A stretch of 5,905 nt of DNA from Desulfobacterales bacterium (GCA_029933295.1 JAOZOL010000163.1:1-5905), one strand, 5' to 3'; numbered from the stretch's first letter, positions 1 through 5,826 are shown. Made by a program: numbers and translations. Notes: generated by a model from the sequence alone, not told the origin.

Positions 1-12
1 TAGTGAATTGTG

Positions 13-174
13 TTAGTTTGACACGCTTAAGTTAATGACATTGATTGGGAGGTATATTTCAGGGTATGGCAAAAAAGGAGGAATGAGATGAGCAAACAAA
101 ACACATAGAATTGCAATTCCTTTTAAAATTGTAGATTTATCTTTTGAGAATTTAAGATTAAAATTATTACCCAT
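13..174 (-). pseudogene. Truncated N-terminus of acyltransferase-3 family membrane protein
   Basis: This 53-codon reading frame starts at an ATG (172-174) and stops at TAA (13-15). Residues 11-29, with the core KSTILKGIAILCVLFAHL, match the start of acyltransferase-3 (PF01757-type) proteins: a Lys/Ser-rich lead, an LKGIAI turn, the first transmembrane helix, and the His that follows it and is implicated in acyl transfer. Intact members run to about 330-400 residues with around ten membrane helices and O-acylate sugars or envelope glycans. Here the frame is lost about 24 residues after that His, where family members move into the second helix. Only 12 bases remain to the window edge, so it is unclear whether the rest of the gene lies outside, separated by a stop or frameshift, or is gone. 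The upstream ribosome site is weak (AAAAAGAA) and an in-frame stop at 187-189 rules out an earlier start. The family call rests on pattern recognition of one helix region. Confidence 0.5.
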
Positions 175-216
175 TTTTATTCTTTTTCAACACTTAAAAG
201 CTTTTTTAACAAATAA

Positions 217-237
217 ATCTGACCAACGGGGTCAGAT
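217..237. promoter_or_regulatory. 8-bp perfect inverted repeat: activator site or minus-strand terminator
   Basis: ATCTGACC (217-224) and GGTCAGAT (230-237) are exact reverse complements separated by AACGG. Two readings fit. On the minus strand the hairpin is followed by TTTATTTGTT, resembling a modest intrinsic terminator ahead of the acyltransferase fragment. Alternatively, two arms with a 5-bp spacer have the geometry of NtrC-type enhancer sites, and the repeat is centred about 146 bp upstream of the start predicted for the sigma-54-like promoter at 348-363, a usual distance for an enhancer-binding protein. The repeat is seen directly; its role is inferred. Confidence 0.45.
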
Positions 238-347
238 CAGAAAAATATATTTCCTTTTTACAACCATTAAACAAATTGTGGAATTTTCTCCAAAGACACT
301 GAAAGGGAGAAGTATATATGCTACTTCGAAGAAATATCACATAATAA

Positions 348-363
348 TGGCATTGCCAATGCT
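348..363 (+). promoter_or_regulatory. Sigma-54-type promoter candidate
   Basis: TGGCATTGCCAATGCT fits the sigma-54 consensus TGGCAYGNNNNTTGCW at all but two positions. The invariant GG (349-350) and GC (361-362) have the required 10 bases between them. Transcription would begin near position 373 and run rightwards, toward the weak frame at 435-584 and the inverted repeat at 579-634, and then antisense to the end of the amine oxidase gene. Caution: the same bases form overlapping palindromes (348-358 and 350-362), so this could instead be a protein-binding site, and no clear gene follows. Confidence 0.35.
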
Positions 364-434
364 GAATGTAATTTGAAAAACGTGTATCAGAAGAACAAAT
401 ATTAGATTGATAAAGATGCATCATAACTTGCCAC

Positions 435-584
435 ATGGCTCCCACTCAAAAGGCAGCTAAACAGCCAAGAAGGCTACAGAAAGTCCTTCAATTTACCCAA
501 AAAGATGATATCAATATCTTGTGGTTTGATAAATTCAAAAAAGGTTTCATATATTCTTATGATATCCCAGTTCTTTCATTTTAA
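435..584 (+). CDS. Weak candidate small ORF, 49 aa
   Basis: An ATG-started frame of 49 codons ends in TAA at 582-584. The product would be basic at its start (APTQKAAKQPRRLQK) and end in a hydrophobic and aromatic stretch (IYSYDIPVLSF). I do not recognise it. In its favour, it is the first frame of any length downstream of the sigma-54-like promoter, with a leader of about 60 bases. Against it, the bases before the ATG (AACTTGCCAC) hold no Shine-Dalgarno sequence, and an opposite-strand frame (474-575) is open in register over most of the same bases. The stop codon sits inside the left arm of the inverted repeat at 579-634. It is more likely non-coding than coding. Confidence 0.15.
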   Translation: MAPTQKAAKQPRRLQKVLQFTQKDDINILWFDKFKKGFIYSYDIPVLSF

Positions 585-634
585 AGCGACTCTGCGATAA
601 GTCTGTATAATTTGAAATTCCGAGCGCTTTAAAA
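579..634. repeat. Long inverted repeat, 10-bp perfect arms extended to 13 bp
   Basis: TTTTAAAGCG (579-588) and CGCTTTAAAA (625-634) are exact reverse complements. Skipping one unpaired A (589), CTC (590-592) pairs with GAG (622-624), giving a 13-bp stem with a single bulge and a 29-base loop. Neither side is followed by a T-run, so it does not look like an intrinsic terminator. It begins 83 bp beyond the amine oxidase stop. Candidates are a structured RNA 3' end, a folded-DNA recombination site or the ends of a tiny degenerate element. I cannot tell which. Confidence 0.6.
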
Positions 635-716
635 CAATCAACAATCAACCGTACGTTTCCTTCCCTTATTATGAACATATTGAGTCGTCCTGCACGTTTC
701 TCTGAGTTGACGCTCA

Positions 717-1817
717 TCAGATTGCCGAATAAACAGCCCGTTGGGCACTGGACAATGCGCCTTCCAGGTAACCGCCTAAATAGTCTGCGGTTTCTGTGCC
801 GGCAAAGTGAACGGTGTCGTTCCAGAAGCTTTTTTTCCCTAAAGGCGGTTGGAATTCAGGATGATTGTGGGCAGCCCGCTGGTCATATTCAGTGGCTGTA
901 AATTTTTCTTTTGCCCAATCCTGATAATAAACTTTGACCGGCTGTCCGGCCTCCTTTCCGTAAAAAAGGGGAAGCTGGGCAAGAATGGCGGAGATCATGG
1001 TTTTTTTATTTTTACGCCGCAATGCCGGGATGCCGACAAATCCGGTCAATCCATAGGGTCTGTTTGCCTCACCGGAGCCGTCATGAATCTCCCCCAGGGG
1101 GCCGCACAAGCTGAACCCCTGGCCGGAAAGGCCGATTCTCCGCCAATTTGCCTTATCATAAAGGGCAAAAAATTTTGCATGCCCTGCCATCCAGGTGCTT
1201 GCTTTTAACATGGCCTGGGTAAGATTGTGGGACAAATCAGGTGTAAACAAAATGGAGCCGGCAGCAAGCCGGGGCGGCAAAGCGAGAATAATTCTGGATG
1301 CCGTAAGCCGGCATTCGGGTTCATGGTCAAGGCGCCCCACCGTGACCCTGACACCATTGTACAGCCGTTCGATTTCGCAGACCGGATGATTCAGCCGGAT
1401 GACATTTTTGGGAATCCGGGCGCAAAGTCCATTGACAAGAGAGATCATACCACCGGAAAGCCGCCATCCGGGCGGATCCATTGGATAGCCTTCAATGGTT
1501 TCAACATGGCCATTTTTGGCCTGGAATCGGCCCATGCCTGTTTCAAACTGAGGATATCCTTTAATGCCCAGAGTCTGTATCAGCGCTTTTACCTTCGGGT
1601 TGATCATGGGCCAATACCAGGATGGTCCCAGGTCAGCAAAAAAACCGTGATGCTCCGGGCTTAAAATTCTGCCCCCTATACGGGATCGGGCTTCAAGCAA
1701 AACAAAAGATTTTTTTTTTGCCGCCAGGAGAAAAGCTGCATAAATCCCGCTGAGGCCGCCCCCAATGATGATGGTATTCACTTTTTCCGTATGCATGTCT
1801 ACTTTGAAGGTGGTCAT
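717..1817 (-). CDS. Short FAD-dependent amine oxidase-like protein
   Basis: Predicted soluble flavoprotein of 366 residues in the flavin monoamine oxidase family, which oxidises amines or related C-N bonds via FAD; the substrate here is unknown. The N-terminal Rossmann dinucleotide motif IIIGGGLSG spans 16-24, with the ribose-binding Glu at 42 and the family's GGRI signature at 48-51, followed by FADLGPSWYWP (60-70). The C-terminal FAD motif FAGTETADYLGGYLEGAL is at 338-355. No signal peptide or membrane helix is visible. Typical amine oxidases have about 430-500 residues, so this one is compact, with a reduced substrate region, but both FAD ends are intact and it is not a broken gene. The start ATG overlaps the queE stop by 4 bp, favouring it over Met8. 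Two tandem TGA codons end the gene. It is last in the four-gene unit and no terminator is visible just after it. Family assignment is firm; specific activity is not. Confidence 0.85.
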   Translation of the reverse strand: MTTFKVDMHTEKVNTIIIGGGLSGIYAAFLLAAKKKSFVLLEARSRIGGRILSPEHHGFFADLGPSWYWPMINPKVKALIQTLGIKGYPQFETGMGRFQAKNGHVETIEGYPMDPPGWRLSGGMISLVNGLCARIPKNVIRLNHPVCEIERLYNGVRVTVGRLDHEPECRLTASRIILALPPRLAAGSILFTPDLSHNLTQAMLKASTWMAGHAKFFALYDKANWRRIGLSGQGFSLCGPLGEIHDGSGEANRPYGLTGFVGIPALRRKNKKTMISAILAQLPLFYGKEAGQPVKVYYQDWAKEKFTATEYDQRAAHNHPEFQPPLGKKSFWNDTVHFAGTETADYLGGYLEGALSSAQRAVYSAI

Positions 1818-2458
1818 CTTTTTCTTTCAACATCCGGCCAGATTATTTTGTGAAGCTGAAGTTGCAGCCTGACATCAAGGCCGTCTTTAAGTATCCAGTC
1901 CGCAAGTACGGCGGGTTCAAGAAGATCATTGGCCGGGGAAAACAGAACAGGAACCGGGAAGGGGGATGGGCAGGTCTTTGCGAGGATATTTTTTGCAAAC
2001 ACATAATCGTTTTTATCGGTTATCACAAATTTTAGCTGATCATGTGTTGTCAGGTGTTCTATATTGTTTAAATTGTTTTTTTCACTTTCCCCGCTTCCCG
2101 GGCATTTGATATCCATAATTTTGATGCAGCGGTTATCAACACATCGGATGTCCATGGTCCCGTTTGTCTCAAGAAGCACCGTATAGCCCTTTTCAATTAG
2201 CGTTGAAATCAGGTCAGGCGTTAAATCCTGACAAAGCGGTTCGCCCCCGGTAATTTCAACCAGCCGGCAGTGATACGCAGCTACCTGTCCCATGATATCG
2301 TTGATGGGCATCTGTATCCCTTCATCATAGGCATATTTAGTATCGCAATAAACGCACCGTAAGTTGCATCCGGAAAGCCTCACAAAGATGCAGGGCAGCC
2401 CAGCATACAGGGATTCTCCCTGGATGCTGTAAAATATTTCATTGACTTTCAGGTTCAT
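1814..2458 (-). CDS. queE: 7-carboxy-7-deazaguanine synthase (radical SAM)
   Basis: QueE converts 6-carboxy-5,6,7,8-tetrahydropterin to 7-carboxy-7-deazaguanine with S-adenosylmethionine as cofactor, an early step to preQ0 and tRNA queuosine. The 214-residue protein has the family's usual length. It opens with KVNEIFYSIQGES (4-16), then the cluster-binding CX3CX2C as CNLRCVYCDT (31-40; Cys31, Cys35, Cys38, with Thr40 at the position linked to magnesium binding), the SAM-binding GGEP (71-74), LETNGT (96-101), DIKCPGSGE (116-124) and the C-terminal signature LQLQLHKIIWP (198-208). No other queuosine gene (queC, queD, folE) is in view. It starts 31 bp after manA ends, with no clear Shine-Dalgarno sequence before its ATG, so it may rely on ribosomes arriving from manA. 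Its end overlaps the amine oxidase start by 4 bp. Identification is strong. Confidence 0.95.
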   Translation of the reverse strand: MNLKVNEIFYSIQGESLYAGLPCIFVRLSGCNLRCVYCDTKYAYDEGIQMPINDIMGQVAAYHCRLVEITGGEPLCQDLTPDLISTLIEKGYTVLLETNGTMDIRCVDNRCIKIMDIKCPGSGESEKNNLNNIEHLTTHDQLKFVITDKNDYVFAKNILAKTCPSPFPVPVLFSPANDLLEPAVLADWILKDGLDVRLQLQLHKIIWPDVERKR

Positions 2459-2489
2459 TTGTCAGGCGGGGAAGGTGAATTGATGTTGT

Positions 2490-3680
2490 TCATGGGAGCG
2501 GAACCCCTGCTTTGAAAAGTTTCGCATCCCCGGTTATTTGATATTGATCAATAACCGAAGGAATTAATACGGATACTCCTTTTTGTATTTGAACAGTCGG
2601 TTTGTCATCATTATACGTGATATCAGCTTTGCCGTTTACGCATAGAAGTATTTCAACACTTCGATTTTGAGTTGAAGAATATACGGCGGCATTTTTAACC
2701 GTGATCACTGACAAAGAAAATTCTTCGGCCAGAACCGGATATTGTCCCTCACCGGAAGTTATGGTTTCAGGCAGCAGAATTTCAACTTTTGTTTCATTAA
2801 AAGTTAACACATCCAAAAGTTCGGTAACATCCACATGTTTGGGCGTCAGACCGCCCCTTAACACATTGTCCGAATTGGCCATTAATTCAATGCCAAGACC
2901 GTCAAGATAGGCGTGGAGTTCACCTGCTGGCAGAAAAAGCGCCTGTCCCGGTTCAAGGCAAATCAGGTTTAAAATTACCGGCGACAGAATGCCGATGTCT
3001 TGCGGATACATTTGGTAAAGTCTAATCAGCCATTTAAACGAATCGTTTTGATCGGCAAGTTTTTCTGCGTTTTTGACGGATTCATTAATAACCTGAATTT
3101 TGTCATCACCCGGCAGTTCCATGAGTGATTTGAAAAAAAGCTTTAAGCCTTGATTTTTTAAGGTATCAATTTCATTTTTCAAGTTAATCGGACAAAGCAT
3201 TTTAAGCATCTCAATGGTGGATGCAATTTTTCGAAATCCCTTTAATCCGGTAAACGGTGTCAGGGCACAGATGATTTCCGGCTTGTGCTGGTCATCCTTA
3301 TAGTTGCGGTGAGGTGCGTTTAAGGGGATGTTCATTTTGTTTTCACGGGCAAATCCGGTTATGGCCTGGATTTTATTCGGATGCGCCTGAATGGAGAGGG
3401 GGTGTTCGGCAGCCAGCACCTTAAACAGAAGGGGCAGGGCATTGTTGAATTTTTTTGCGATGGGGGCTCCGAGGATTTCAATGGGGTATTGACCAATGAG
3501 TGAGTTTAAAGGAATCCATGTGTCATTGAAATTGACTTCTGAAGGCGCCTTTGGATGCGCCCCCATCCAGAGTTCGGCCCAGGGCTCTTGCGAAGAGGAT
3601 TCTCCCAGCAGTGACTGGATGGCCGTATGGGAGCCCCATGCGTATTTCTGGATGGTATTTTTGAGTATCAGCGGTTTCAT
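2490..3680 (-). CDS. manA: Mannose-6-phosphate isomerase, class I
   Basis: Cytosolic zinc enzyme interconverting mannose-6-phosphate and fructose-6-phosphate, feeding GDP-mannose and glycan synthesis or mannose use. The 396-residue length fits the single-domain class I type. The N-terminus carries KNTIQKYAWGS (7-17) and EPWAELWMGAHP (32-43). Zinc ligands are all visible: Gln98 and His100 in SIQAHPNK, Glu135 in HKPEIICAL, and His256 in PAGELHAYL. The active-site Arg is Arg275 in VLRGGLTPKHVDV, where most relatives read RAGLTPK. The C-terminal half is the usual cupin-like region. Its ATG overlaps the aminopeptidase stop in an ATGA, and only a weak GGAA lies upstream, so translational coupling is likely. 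The separate bifunctional type II enzymes that also carry guanylyltransferase activity do not apply here. Confidence 0.95.
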   Translation of the reverse strand: MKPLILKNTIQKYAWGSHTAIQSLLGESSSQEPWAELWMGAHPKAPSEVNFNDTWIPLNSLIGQYPIEILGAPIAKKFNNALPLLFKVLAAEHPLSIQAHPNKIQAITGFARENKMNIPLNAPHRNYKDDQHKPEIICALTPFTGLKGFRKIASTIEMLKMLCPINLKNEIDTLKNQGLKLFFKSLMELPGDDKIQVINESVKNAEKLADQNDSFKWLIRLYQMYPQDIGILSPVILNLICLEPGQALFLPAGELHAYLDGLGIELMANSDNVLRGGLTPKHVDVTELLDVLTFNETKVEILLPETITSGEGQYPVLAEEFSLSVITVKNAAVYSSTQNRSVEILLCVNGKADITYNDDKPTVQIQKGVSVLIPSVIDQYQITGDAKLFKAGVPLP

Positions 3681-4876
3681 ACTTTAAATTTTCCGTTTTC
3701 GTAGATTACTTTTTTTCTTCCGGACATAAGATGCGCGGTTACACATTTTTTTTCAGTGTTTACAATATCCCAGTGAAGGGCGGAATCGTTTAAACCCAGA
3801 TCTTTTTTTCTCTTTTTGGTCAGGTCAGACGGCTTGCCGTTATATGTATCTGAATAAGAAGCGCCCAGGGCGATATGGCAGTTACCGTATTTCCCGCCAT
3901 AATTTTCATCAAACAGGGTGTTTGCCATAAACCGGTTGATTTTTGAAAATGATTTATCAGTTAAAGAAAATTCACCCAGTTTATTGGCCCCATCATCCAT
4001 GGCAAGTTGTTTTTTTAAAAAAGTTTTACCTTTTTCTGCAGAAGCACGAATCACTTTTCCGCCTTTAAACTCCAGCCGAATCCCCCGGACATAATTTCCG
4101 CTGCGATAAGAGGGCTGGTCTGCGAAATATTTTCCATTTGTGCCGCGCCAGTCCGGTGACAAGAAAATTTCAAAGCTGGGGATATTATGACCGGATACAC
4201 CGATCCATTTTCGATGTTCTCCAGGTGTGATCTCAAGATCAGTATTGTTTGATTGGATATGATATTTTTTGACCTTCATTTGATTCAGCCATTTTTTTAT
4301 TGATTGCGCTTTTTTATAGACCAGTTTCCACTGGGCAATGGGGTCCGTCCGGTTTAAAAAACAGGCGTTGACAATCTGATTGGCATATTCTTTTTCAGTC
4401 ATCCCGGCATGGGTTGCAAGTTCTCTGGTTGGAAACATCCCCAGGGTCCAGGAAAAGTTTCCGTTTTCTTCTCTTTTGTCTAAAATATTGCGCAATGTTT
4501 TTTTTGCTTTTAAGGACTGAACAATTTTTGATGAGTCAATTTTGGAAAGATGGGTCAGGGATTGGGGGGCTAATATTGCGATCGTTCCGTTAAGATTGTT
4601 ATATAATTCTTCCTCACCCGGTGGAATAAATGTAAGCTGCTGTAAAGAAGCGAGTGAATAAAAGTCCTTTTCCATATTCGGCGTTTGCAAAAGTCTATGG
4701 ATAGGATGTAAACCCATTCTGATTATTTTTTGACAGAGGATTTCAACGAGTTTAATGGCAGCAAGATCATACCGGATAAGAATGATTTCATTTTTTTTAA
4801 GGCTTGCGTTTCGGGCGGTTTTAAGTCCCCACAAAAGCACATCTGCATATCTCTCTATTTGTCTGTTGGTAAACAT
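3677..4876 (-). CDS. Aminopeptidase, M29 family
   Basis: Predicted cytosolic metallo-aminopeptidase removing N-terminal residues from peptides, related to Thermus AmpT and to AmpS/PepS. The 399 residues match the family's usual 360-410. All six expected metal and catalytic positions are visible: Glu236 in NIPSFEIF, Glu302 in GEFSLT, His334 and Tyr341 in GNCHIALGASYSDTYNG, and His368 and Asp370 in ALHWDIV. The seven-residue His-to-Tyr spacing agrees with the family. GEVF is the commoner form of the first motif; here it reads FEIF, a mild variation. No signal peptide is visible. The start is supported by AGGA at 4886-4889, 9 bases before the ATG. It is the first gene of the minus-strand unit, divergent from the LysM gene, and its TGA overlaps manA. 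Family is firm; peptide preference cannot be read. Confidence 0.9.
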   Translation of the reverse strand: MFTNRQIERYADVLLWGLKTARNASLKKNEIILIRYDLAAIKLVEILCQKIIRMGLHPIHRLLQTPNMEKDFYSLASLQQLTFIPPGEEELYNNLNGTIAILAPQSLTHLSKIDSSKIVQSLKAKKTLRNILDKREENGNFSWTLGMFPTRELATHAGMTEKEYANQIVNACFLNRTDPIAQWKLVYKKAQSIKKWLNQMKVKKYHIQSNNTDLEITPGEHRKWIGVSGHNIPSFEIFLSPDWRGTNGKYFADQPSYRSGNYVRGIRLEFKGGKVIRASAEKGKTFLKKQLAMDDGANKLGEFSLTDKSFSKINRFMANTLFDENYGGKYGNCHIALGASYSDTYNGKPSDLTKKRKKDLGLNDSALHWDIVNTEKKCVTAHLMSGRKKVIYENGKFKV

Positions 4877-4885
4877 AAATTTTTT

Positions 4886-4889
4886 TCCT
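4886..4889 (-). promoter_or_regulatory. Ribosome binding site of the aminopeptidase gene
   Basis: The minus strand reads AGGA followed by nine A/T bases and then the ATG. It is the clearest Shine-Dalgarno sequence in the four-gene unit and fixes this start. Confidence 0.6.
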
Positions 4890-4904
4890 GTCAGGTTCTA
4901 TTTA

Positions 4905-4920
4905 TATGGTCACAACCATA
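4905..4920. promoter_or_regulatory. Palindrome upstream of the aminopeptidase operon, possible operator
   Basis: TATGGT (4905-4910) and ACCATA (4915-4920) are exact reverse complements with a 4-bp spacer, CACA. The site lies 28 bp before the aminopeptidase start. It abuts a minus-strand TATAAA (4901-4906) that could be a -10 element, although the matching -35 position holds only a run of T. A regulator bound here could control the four-gene unit. The repeat is seen; operator function is inferred. Confidence 0.35.
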
Positions 4921-4951
4921 GGGAAAAAACAGGCCAAGGTCAAGACGCCTT

Positions 4952-4965
4952 TCAATGATCATTGA
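4952..4965. promoter_or_regulatory. 14-bp perfect palindrome overlapping the -35 of the LysM gene
   Basis: TCAATGATCATTGA is identical to its own reverse complement, with no spacer. Its last four bases overlap the proposed -35 hexamer (4962-4967) of the plus-strand promoter, a position typical of a repressor site. It also lies in the shared divergent region and could affect the aminopeptidase unit. No transcription-factor family is assigned. Confidence 0.4.
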
Positions 4966-4990
4966 TATTTTGTCAGATTCGGTATATGCT
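4962..4990 (+). promoter_or_regulatory. Sigma-70 promoter candidate for the LysM gene
   Basis: A -35 hexamer TTGATA (4962-4967, five of six matches) and a -10 hexamer TATGCT (4985-4990, four of six) are separated by the optimal 17 bases. Transcription would begin near 4997, giving a leader of about 38 bases before the ATG at 5035. Confidence 0.5.
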
Positions 4991-5022
4991 GCATTCACAT
5001 AAAAAAATATTAATGATATTAT

Positions 5023-5028
5023 GGAGGG
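5023..5028 (+). promoter_or_regulatory. Ribosome binding site of the LysM gene
   Basis: GGAGGG lies 6 bases before the ATG at 5035, a strong Shine-Dalgarno match at ideal spacing. It fixes the start and rules out the out-of-frame ATG at 5021. Confidence 0.8.
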
Positions 5029-5034
5029 AAAGAG

Positions 5035-5826
5035 ATGGACTGGAAAACTGATTCAGAGATAGAAGACAAAGATGATGAGTCTTATTCTCTGTTTGCAAAG
5101 AAAAAATCAAGCAGGCTTGTGGAGAGAACGGAAATTCCCTTTATTCTGATGGGGGTGGGATTACTGGTATTAATTGTTCTTTTTATTTTTTTTATACCTA
5201 AAACGCATAAAACTGATTTCAGGGATTTAAAATTGATTGAATCTCGATTAAAGGTGATAGAACAACGTATCGGCGATCTGGAAAGTGTTAAAGGCCAAGG
5301 CCGGACAGCAGAGCCCATGATAACACCGGAGAATGTAAATCCCGCAAATCCTGTTGAATATCAACAATTGGTAGATTGGATAAAATCAAATGCCGACATA
5401 ATTTCAGAAATAATAAAAAAAATTGATGCCCTCAACCAGGAACTGCATGGGCGCAAGGCAAAAGGGGGAATAGTTGCCGCTAAAAAGAATTCCGGGATTA
5501 AACCTCAGCCCAAGTCAAAACCCCAATCCCAAAAAGCCCGGCTCAAGCCGCAAACGAAAGTGCAACCCAAACCCCAACTCAAGCCGCAGCCGAAAAAGTT
5601 GAAACCAGAGGCAGGGCCGCAAATTGCCCCGCAACTGCCAAAACCTGCAAATGTCGTTGGAACCATCAAGATGACGTATCATAGAGTTGAGAAAGGGGAG
5701 ACGCTTTACCGGATATCAAGAAAGTATGGAATCAGTGTAAAGAAAATTCAAAAATTAAACAATATGAAAAACAGTGTCTTGATTCATCCGGGGCAGGAGT
5801 TGATTGTGCGTGCTGAGAAGCAATGA
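5035..5826 (+). CDS. Membrane-anchored LysM domain protein
   Basis: Predicted envelope protein of 263 residues. An acidic N-terminal tail (1-20) and a basic KKKSSR patch (22-27) precede a single transmembrane helix (about 34-54). By the positive-inside rule the tail is cytoplasmic and the rest periplasmic. Residues 61-86 and 107-138 have heptad-like spacing and may form coiled coils. A flexible Lys/Pro/Gln-rich linker (about 150-206) with KPQ repeats follows. A LysM domain (about 214-258) ends the protein, with YHRVEKGETLYRISRKYGIS at 215-234 and HPGQELIV at 251-258; this domain binds N-acetylglucosamine-containing glycans such as peptidoglycan. No catalytic domain is present, so a scaffold, anchoring or cell-wall sensing role is more likely than hydrolysis. 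It diverges from the aminopeptidase unit and no strong terminator follows. The domain call is firm; the cellular role is inferred. Confidence 0.85.
   Translation: MDWKTDSEIEDKDDESYSLFAKKKSSRLVERTEIPFILMGVGLLVLIVLFIFFIPKTHKTDFRDLKLIESRLKVIEQRIGDLESVKGQGRTAEPMITPENVNPANPVEYQQLVDWIKSNADIISEIIKKIDALNQELHGRKAKGGIVAAKKNSGIKPQPKSKPQSQKARLKPQTKVQPKPQLKPQPKKLKPEAGPQIAPQLPKPANVVGTIKMTYHRVEKGETLYRISRKYGISVKKIQKLNNMKNSVLIHPGQELIVRAEKQ
5542..5588 (+). repeat. Direct repeat coding the KPQ linker
   Basis: CTCAAGCCGCA occurs at 5542-5552 and again at 5578-5588, exactly 36 bases (12 codons) apart and in frame, both encoding LKPQ (from residues 170 and 182). The surrounding codons repeat Lys-Pro-Gln more loosely. 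This suggests the linker grew by in-frame duplication or slippage and that its length may vary among relatives. Confidence 0.6.

Larger units (their letters stand above)
175..716. other. AT-rich intergenic region with no convincing gene
   Basis: About 540 bases lie between the acyltransferase fragment and the end of the amine oxidase gene. The stretch is clearly more AT-rich than the amine oxidase and queE genes beside it. No reading frame in it has a good ribosome site together with protein-like composition. A minus frame of 79 codons (206-445) is rich in Cys, His, Trp and Tyr and starts at GTG, so I reject it. The identifiable contents are an 8-bp inverted repeat (217-237), a sigma-54-like promoter (348-363), a weak 49-codon plus frame (435-584), a long inverted repeat (579-634), and a 7-bp tandem repeat CAATCAA (635-641 and 642-648). 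The region may be a decayed gene remnant, a regulatory or small-RNA locus, or both. Confidence 0.6.

Noticed and set aside
77..108. Plus-strand GGAGG followed by ATG and a six-codon frame (MSKQNT), resembling a leader peptide
   Set aside because: The purine-rich stretch is the complement of Pro, Phe and Leu codons in the minus-strand acyltransferase fragment, and the frame stops after six codons with nothing following.
206..445. 79-codon minus-strand frame starting at GTG
   Set aside because: It is rich in Cys, His, Trp and Tyr, resembles no family I know, has only a badly spaced GGGAG before the start, and runs through the 217-237 inverted repeat.
474..575. 33-codon minus-strand stretch with protein-like composition
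   Set aside because: It has no start codon and follows a stop directly; it is kept only as a possible remnant in the findings.
671..1664. Several plus-strand frames of 64-145 codons
   Set aside because: They are antisense to the amine oxidase gene, lack ribosome sites and have non-protein-like composition, while the minus strand carries clear FAD motifs.
5082..5318. 78-codon minus-strand frame inside the LysM gene
   Set aside because: It is a shadow of the plus-strand gene, which has a strong ribosome site, membrane helix and LysM domain.
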